20,061 nt of DNA from a virus: IMG/VR virus record IMGVR_UViG_3300031227_000568, positions 1 to 20,061 of that record. The stretch is one strand, 5' to 3'. Shown in pieces: positions 16,601 through 20,061 of this stretch. The notes under the pieces were generated by a model. That model was not told the origin of the DNA and did no database searches. It saw only the letters and a list, made by a program, of their open reading frames with translations. How positions within the stretch are numbered: position 1 is the stretch's first letter; every line of letters begins with the position of its first letter. A program made the translations under genes and the position numbers.

Positions 16601-17172
16601 TCTTCAATGGAGCCTGTGAAGTCTGCAGGCAGTGTGTTGTTGAGATAATCTAACTTATCCAGTGTACCTTCCAGCCAGTCTCTATCCACTGCGCTTAGAG
16701 TACTGTTAGAAGTCAACTTAAGCACATCGTCTACATTAGATATGGTGTAGTTCTGGCTAGCCAAGTAACCAGGCAGTGTGTTCAGAATCTCTAACCGCCA
16801 CTCAAGACTTTCAAGTTCACGAGTGCTAAGGTCAAGTTCAGCCTGCGCCTCTGCTCTTTGCTGTGCAATAGTTTCTGGAGAAATAATTCCGCCTGCCGCA
16901 GACTGAAACCATCCTTCAGGAGTACCAAAAAGCAGACGCATTACAGGACTTGTACCCTGGTAGCTGAGAGGATGAGGAGTACCTGCCAGGTTTATCTTAT
17001 CTACTCTCGTAGCAGCCTTGATAACTTGCTTCTCTATCCCATACAAACCTTCGCTGTACTGTTGTTTCTCTGCACCAAAACCTGGGAAGTACTCAGAAGG
17101 TTTAGGCGGAGGAGGCACTTCTCTCGGCTTATCTCTTATCAGTTCTTCTTTATCTTCTATCGGTTGAGTCAT
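10621..17172 (-). CDS. Giant multidomain virion protein (2183 aa) with ADP-ribosyltransferase-like and GNAT-like regions
   Basis: The protein has 2183 residues and starts nine bases after the portal stop, with AAGGAG five bases before the ATG. Its place between portal and scaffold is where minor head (MuF-type) proteins usually lie, and very long polyvalent proteins in phages are thought to be packed in the head and injected with DNA. Visible parts: a Pro-rich N-terminus (about 15-35); helical regions; a hydrophobic stretch at about 380-470 (AFWLISAPVKGGFWLSGAG); a Pro/aromatic segment at about 695-720 (FANFGPFNFLENMQ); a GNAT-like region at about 995-1095; coiled-coil-like helices at 1100-1280; an ADP-ribosyltransferase-like region at about 1447-1565; an aromatic block at about 1614-1682 (IFPFWTYEAFRWKWMPRTW); and a helical C-terminus. 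No RNA polymerase, transglycosylase or Walker motif was seen. Overall role is inferred from position and length. Confidence 0.7.
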   Translation of the reverse strand: MTQPIEDKEELIRDKPREVPPPPKPSEYFPGFGAEKQQYSEGLYGIEKQVIKAATRVDKINLAGTPHPLSYQGTSPVMRLLFGTPEGWFQSAAGGIISPETIAQQRAEAQAELDLSTRELESLEWRLEILNTLPGYLASQNYTISNVDDVLKLTSNSTLSAVDRDWLEGTLDKLDYLNNTLPADFTGSIEDAQNKIVTEILSEPKLETRAVHNLAIDELERSMQPFAIDMPEGLTAENMRKTLSYMQLDEETQVELDVYLRERASAWAKETDRLNLIRAGLLQPESPELTPGEFANLMFVQPVMGSIQLLDKYFDMLPRPLASAAIIGVHKLFKTDDETLAGRMHDTYQYYKSKGETDWASYALAMSETDMNWLMRMGIETAFDLTSYIGIGFGTAAAKMAGRSLTRVGLKTVGSRIGPFVGAMESGFAETSDLVFKAGMKAALVPVKGAFWLISAPVKGGFWLSGAGYQIPRTITQMSRNFARQTSMNFKAVADRAFPNVRNMTGLTARELRETAEACVNAAIERPGEGHDLMVKTGTELMEFKYIGSDEWGAILKGVVDEGFEFDTIRLSRLNDEVLNMFSGQSPQITSGNIITKLGLIQTDASFNKVMAKLAVLKDDIIAGALKPFKGENPTTQLISMFDNAVENRYANLASPLATHMTQAGRAVSWVSRVSDRFLHASRLVNFERKVVMPYARWNLLFANFGPFNFLENMQRSFLGGGEILYPKSYGGVAETNRLFRGLTNAPYELQMAERGAQRMEMALVDPKTGSTTAFNNGKIPFITKGVKFRGRDIGKSISIRGKEYKLTDFQSYNDMWEEMTTIQRSYDYQVHYMKALYETAPDEMQQLADFVLTRRNELEQIGKYSPKDITDVERVMIQDATVGYEAVAAHLEVDVLELEKRQISQQLGKTFDKCTDVRTGTKVGIRNEILDGSIFADIDGRMAARVAEEQEMSLVSLTKQIDAMQTEADDFVKAYTNTATLLDELSQDIGLGDVTEGLVFSDAPIRLDGEDVGKLTFHPGATPDEMVISELEVTAVGKLNRRFMLDMDTVIHNLAKERGYSKVTIVSKDKHKLMYTGTGYKQTIPGYFSKELMEPASHAPKNLDELLGDLENITGIQNAVDERIHDYRSLVELRSQKLKPGKEVDDFHTGSNKLLGKFMEESKVQMDKIVDELKRFTGTVDAPLTPQQKSSVDSLADLYRLENSNVMATRNELSKIESVIPNTRKKIRAIKDVDARIAASDRFWKQQRLDKSVVWNTHTINARKLKNLRLDASRSFLTSAGKAPYLPETLMPVAGKLTPSHISYLFGVSGDDVYRGLTRVHHHSTIRPKEDFVLYIKNQADAYARKFETSAADIGFSSDAIGEVYDQLWRNLGMEPSTLTPDSPTVMQLDDIRQELNRLHATVKMDETDVVKWRKYVSGVAEDVKGSSMYKTDVPEAKLPGTYKEGKVYYRGLGEAVQKEKWAEHQFYTTSKEEAVDMFGPEVVESTFSPSKPLVAESEEEAVKLLGIEPDMVSKFGDDWQDELYDWTGEELIVNAAKKAGYDAIDLDTWFIVLKDDIIRPAKAVSKVGKPGVTTPDQAAWLDKKEQAMTRAREMHELAYPTYDDANVIDETMRAIFPFWTYEAFRWKWMPRTWMRTPGTMTGMARYMDNTDGGYIPIPGTDLQLNPLRGSIWAGGMRRFFMKDFPEYYDAMPGMEQIDTIGRAGFYPGIHIMAPITVWGATVGDKPEFNEVLPAFMKTGLSALRALSPEHMGKVIDHFFPDRYRDFQTMLTLGKHGYDADDIWSKVQQGIKLEEGEEKIWLRAEAEANGLKGILMEQSGIFRIRPEEYEDIKREMGLAIEEATGVPVSIQQQIDRMSAVTGKRFSDYYKLDVLQQKLLYQNEDFRRWQGMVTPLLPSGWQNMEIKIRDYYETLEKMSTEARYTGLYEDGELVRPSIVDLNRQRVTGEIGPDQWKSAVGSIKSQQGEAARVLGESPAYKDVPKTLEEREAWLREKGVVTPTYGADQELLWYYYELEPELKYNWDSDRMELDFDTYYAHVDALLESLDETHRQRLLTRIQSDWTPMERLYWSVSREYLRPYRNVRTIVMGQYSDEERQQIRRYEVARGTEREALKEVIGPDGEKLIAGFNTNVREARQRLRYADPELDAWSYFFGNTDSFITTTAEEMYNDMTKQYLKESMVE

Positions 17173-17181
17173 GTTAACTCC

Positions 17182-18897
17182 TTATCCTGAGACATTAGGT
17201 GCCGGAGGAATACCTTCAGTTCTATTACCTATAGCAGGGCGTTGAGGAGGAGGAGCAGTAGGTGAAGGTTGCTGAGGGATAAGTTTAGCTTCTGCTGCAT
17301 TAGCCGCCGCCTCGTATAACTTCGCAGCCGCAGCATCTTTATCAGCCAGGTAAGCAGCTTGCTTTCTGTAATATCTCACCTGCACTATGACTGCGTTCTC
17401 CGGGCTGAGTTCAACCTGGTCTTCTAACCGCCTTGCACGTTCTCTCATCGGGTCTCGAATCTCCGGGAATAGTTTACTAACAGTTAACGTGTATGACAGA
17501 GCGAAGTCCGGGTCAAGCATCCTGGCCACAGTAGCTCGCTGTATTAAGTCTCCCGGTATCTCAATTTCAAAGTCAGCGGAGACTTCAGCATTGGAAGGCA
17601 GACCTACAGGTAGTTTCCAGCCGTAAGGCCTTATCCCTCGCTGTTTAACATCTTCAAGCCAGTCGTTGTCTATGTCAGATATGAGGTTCTGTAATGCCTG
17701 ATGAAATGGCCGGATTACTTGGTTAGCAGAAGCAGAAATCTGAGCCATGACGTAGGCAGACATTTGGCCTGTGACACTGCCATACATCGCCCAACTAACC
17801 CCACCTCTCTGCAACATCGCTTCCAAGTCAAGCTGAGTACTTCTCAATTCCATTGGCATAGGAGGAGTACCCATGAAGTCCACAGAATCCTCTGGAGAAC
17901 CTCTGAATATGGCTCCTCTTCTCCACACATCCTCCGGCATGACGATTTTCTTCCCCGACCTGCTACGCTCAAATATTCTGGGCTGAGCAGTATCCCGGAG
18001 AAGTTGTAGACTGAATGTCTCCCACTTGTTCCAACTCTTATACACAAACTCATTAGTCGCCAGTATGCTCTGGCCGATTTCTTCCTTCCACCTCTCCCCA
18101 GTAGTTGAGCCTGCATTGAAGGATGTGCTGAGTTCAGAATTCTCACTCAATGGGCCTGTATCAGGAAGTCCCCCCACAGGCGCAATGTATATAGGCATTT
18201 TGGTAAAGCGTGTGGGTTCGAACTTTACTAACTTACCTGCTATAACTGTAGAGTTCCAGACTCTATATGTGAAAGGAAATTCCGATGCAATCTCCATCCA
18301 CCAGAGGTCATAGACTATCTGGTCTCCTCTCAATGCACCCACATCAGTTAAACCACTTGCCAGTATCATCTGCATAGCTCGCTTTGCGCTGACAGGGAAG
18401 ATATGGGCTACTTCGCCCAGACCCATGTCTCCGTCCCACATAGGGAATACTTGGGCAGGATTCCATAGGTCAAGATATGCCTCTTTACCCCAGTCATCAA
18501 AGGCCGCCCAGACAGAATACCAGCCAGTCGCCAGTAGCAGCCCGATTAGACTTCTGTTAAGACTCTGTCTAGGGCCAGACTTTCTGAATTTCTTCGCCAC
18601 GTCTGCCCAGGCAGTGTCCATGAGTCTACCAACCGCAGCACTCGCTCCTGCAAACTCCATGTCAACATCATCCTGAGACTTTAGTCTATGAGGAATGTCT
18701 GTATCGAGCATGTGGAGGACTAAGTTGAACATTGACCTGGGGTCATTGCCTACAAAACTTTCCATCTTTGCAGTCTTCAACTCATCAATCATTTCAATGA
18801 GTTTATACCACACTCTCATCTTGGCATTTCGAGGTTCCCAGAAAGTCTTTAACTCATTACAATGAGCTATTATTTCTCTACTCTCAGCTTTAATCAT
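17182..18897 (-). CDS. Portal protein
   Basis: This is a 571-residue protein encoded right after the terminase large subunit (14-base gap), with GGAGG five bases before the ATG. It would form the dodecameric ring at one head vertex through which DNA enters and leaves. The length is usual for phage portals. The N-terminal part is helical and charged (EIIAHCNELKTFWEPRNAKM). The middle has a wing-like region with DLWNPAQVFPMWD and VYDLWWMEIASEFPF strands, patterns often seen in portals. A later VSWAMYGSVTGQMSAYVMAQISASANQV helix may correspond to the crown/stem helices. The C-terminus after about residue 520 is Ala-rich helix followed by a Pro-rich tail (PSPTAPPPQRPAIGNR). Identity rests on gene order plus these patterns; the portal fold itself cannot be checked here. 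Confidence 0.8.
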   Translation of the reverse strand: MIKAESREIIAHCNELKTFWEPRNAKMRVWYKLIEMIDELKTAKMESFVGNDPRSMFNLVLHMLDTDIPHRLKSQDDVDMEFAGASAAVGRLMDTAWADVAKKFRKSGPRQSLNRSLIGLLLATGWYSVWAAFDDWGKEAYLDLWNPAQVFPMWDGDMGLGEVAHIFPVSAKRAMQMILASGLTDVGALRGDQIVYDLWWMEIASEFPFTYRVWNSTVIAGKLVKFEPTRFTKMPIYIAPVGGLPDTGPLSENSELSTSFNAGSTTGERWKEEIGQSILATNEFVYKSWNKWETFSLQLLRDTAQPRIFERSRSGKKIVMPEDVWRRGAIFRGSPEDSVDFMGTPPMPMELRSTQLDLEAMLQRGGVSWAMYGSVTGQMSAYVMAQISASANQVIRPFHQALQNLISDIDNDWLEDVKQRGIRPYGWKLPVGLPSNAEVSADFEIEIPGDLIQRATVARMLDPDFALSYTLTVSKLFPEIRDPMRERARRLEDQVELSPENAVIVQVRYYRKQAAYLADKDAAAAKLYEAAANAAEAKLIPQQPSPTAPPPQRPAIGNRTEGIPPAPNVSG

Positions 18898-18911
18898 CTA
18901 TTCCTCCAAGA

Positions 18912-20061
18912 CTATTTGCCCCAGTCATCGTCCCATCCTCCGTCATCCCCAGTGTTGCCTGCATAACCTATTGCGACAGACTGTGCAAATCTACAGCATA
19001 CTGCAATCACTCCTGCGTCATGGTGGTCATCTGCTCCAACTACCGATATTCCATACTTCTTCGTAGGGTCTCTACGGATGTTCTTGCACTGAGACCAGAA
19101 TCTATCATCATTACATTCTATGTCTTCCATGTGGCGGTTAAGTTCTGTCAGCATATAAGGCTTAGTAGATGTGTTAGTCTGCCAACCGACAGACCTGACT
19201 GACTTACCACTACGAACATCTTCACGGTAGTAGAGACTTGGATACCCTCGCAGATGGCTTACTATGTCTAAGTTATCTTCTGGACACGCCACCGCATCAT
19301 TATAGTACTTACCAAACTCTTTACAGTACTCCGCCATTTCCCACTCGTCATACCAGCCTGATAAAGTAGCATCGTGACGAAGTACTGGCGGTATGTCATT
19401 GTTATCCTTATCAGTGAAGCCATCTTCAAAGTGCCAGATATGGCCTACAGATTCTGACGCCTTTCCCTTCCCAGGGTCTATGCTCATGACGTAAGGAAGA
19501 CCTTTCTCAACGTCTCTCCATATCTGAGCGTCAACACTTACTCCAGTCTTCTTGTTAATGAAAGGACGAGTTATCGGGGCAGGATAGCATGTTCGGAGTT
19601 TCTGGCTAATAATGTCTGTCGAGTATGCTTGGTTTCCCGCAGTGATAAAGCATGACTCGTCATCTTCAGGATACTCCTGATTGAACATAAATATCGTTGC
19701 ACCTGTACGTTGCAGAGACTTCATTTCGGCCTGCTTGTACCTTCTCCAACGAAGTTTCGCCATAGATAGTTTTGTACCCCAGTTGAAGTCACTGATAAAC
19801 TTCTTCATTAGAAGTTGCTCCTCAGCATCCAAGTTGGGCAGGGGGTCTACAGCGTCAGCAGTAAGACAGAATGGGTCGTCAACGTACATGACGTATTCTG
19901 GATGGAAGAACCAGGGGTAAAAGTGAGGCCTGTATACAGATTCAATGCCTCCTGCCCCGATACGTTGTCCTTCTTTTGCAGTACAATACATTTCACAGAA
20001 TGGGTTATCTTCACCATTTGCAGTGCTGCCAATCCGAATCTTAGTTCCTGCCTTCAATGGA
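18912..20061 (-). CDS. Terminase large subunit, 5' end outside window
   Basis: The frame stays open to the window edge. The TTG at 20055-20057 is internal, because the first visible residues (IRIGSTANGEDNPF) already match the coupling motif late in the terminase ATPase domain. The Walker A and B part is therefore missing. About 380 residues remain. The nuclease domain (RNase H-like) shows YVMSIDPGKGKA with its metal-binding Asp, ACPEDNLDIV as the second acidic motif, and GADDHHDAGVIAVCC as the third, close to the usual HDD/HxDx pattern. The C-terminus is Asp/Trp/Gly-rich (GGWDDDWGK). The protein cuts concatemeric DNA and drives it into the prohead through the portal encoded next. There is no sign of the small subunit inside the window. 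Confidence 0.9.
   Translation of the reverse strand, partial: PLKAGTKIRIGSTANGEDNPFCEMYCTAKEGQRIGAGGIESVYRPHFYPWFFHPEYVMYVDDPFCLTADAVDPLPNLDAEEQLLMKKFISDFNWGTKLSMAKLRWRRYKQAEMKSLQRTGATIFMFNQEYPEDDESCFITAGNQAYSTDIISQKLRTCYPAPITRPFINKKTGVSVDAQIWRDVEKGLPYVMSIDPGKGKASESVGHIWHFEDGFTDKDNNDIPPVLRHDATLSGWYDEWEMAEYCKEFGKYYNDAVACPEDNLDIVSHLRGYPSLYYREDVRSGKSVRSVGWQTNTSTKPYMLTELNRHMEDIECNDDRFWSQCKNIRRDPTKKYGISVVGADDHHDAGVIAVCCRFAQSVAIGYAGNTGDDGGWDDDWGK

Noticed and set aside
10621-17172. Virion RNA polymerase of the N4 or crAss type in the giant gene
   Set aside because: I found no DxDGD-type or T7-like polymerase motif in the chain; length alone is not enough.
20055-20057. TTG as the start codon of the terminase gene
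   Set aside because: The frame remains open to the window edge, and the sequence begins in the middle of the ATPase domain, so the real start is outside.

Overview
This window is a stretch of a tailed double-stranded DNA bacteriophage (Caudoviricetes). Every gene I can support lies on the minus strand, so the operon reads from high to low coordinates. Three things identify it as phage: the terminase large subunit, portal, scaffold and major capsid protein stand in order at the right-hand side; no cellular housekeeping genes, tRNA, IS element or CRISPR are visible; and genes are packed tightly with clear AGGAG-type Shine-Dalgarno sites, which points to a bacterial host. The host and the virion morphotype cannot be fixed from the sequence. 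No tape-measure gene is seen here, and a giant protein sits beside the portal. Both would fit a podovirus-like particle, but that is inference.

Right part, head and packaging (20061 to about 8768): a 5'-truncated terminase large subunit is followed by the portal and then by a single 2183-residue protein between portal and scaffold. This giant protein has a probable ADP-ribosyltransferase-like domain, a segment resembling a GNAT acetyltransferase, and several hydrophobic or aromatic stretches. It is most likely a virion protein delivered with the DNA. A 100-base gap follows it and holds the one convincing sigma70-type promoter of the window, abutted by an AT-rich inverted repeat. That promoter faces the scaffold and major capsid genes.

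Middle part (8700 to 6569): a probable capsid decoration protein, a second small beta-rich structural protein, a 34-residue Gly/Arg-rich miniprotein and two small unknown proteins.

Left part (6569 to 1): a fibre-like protein with DSHHxKYTDAEA repeats and a probable C1q-like C-terminal domain, a probable tail-hub-like protein, an LVIVD-type beta-propeller protein with a 22-residue tandem repeat at its C-terminus, three small beta-rich proteins, a second Gly/Arg-rich miniprotein of 38 residues, and a protein resembling head-tail adaptors that runs off the left edge. These genes are coupled by one-base TAATG overlaps or gaps of only a few bases, so they are probably translated from one long late transcript. 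One of them (2068-2595) has no usual start codon at its apparent beginning.

No gap between genes exceeds about 100 bases. The most unusual items are the giant multidomain protein, the two related miniproteins, the missing start codon with a strong ribosome site, and the promoter with its flanking inverted repeat.
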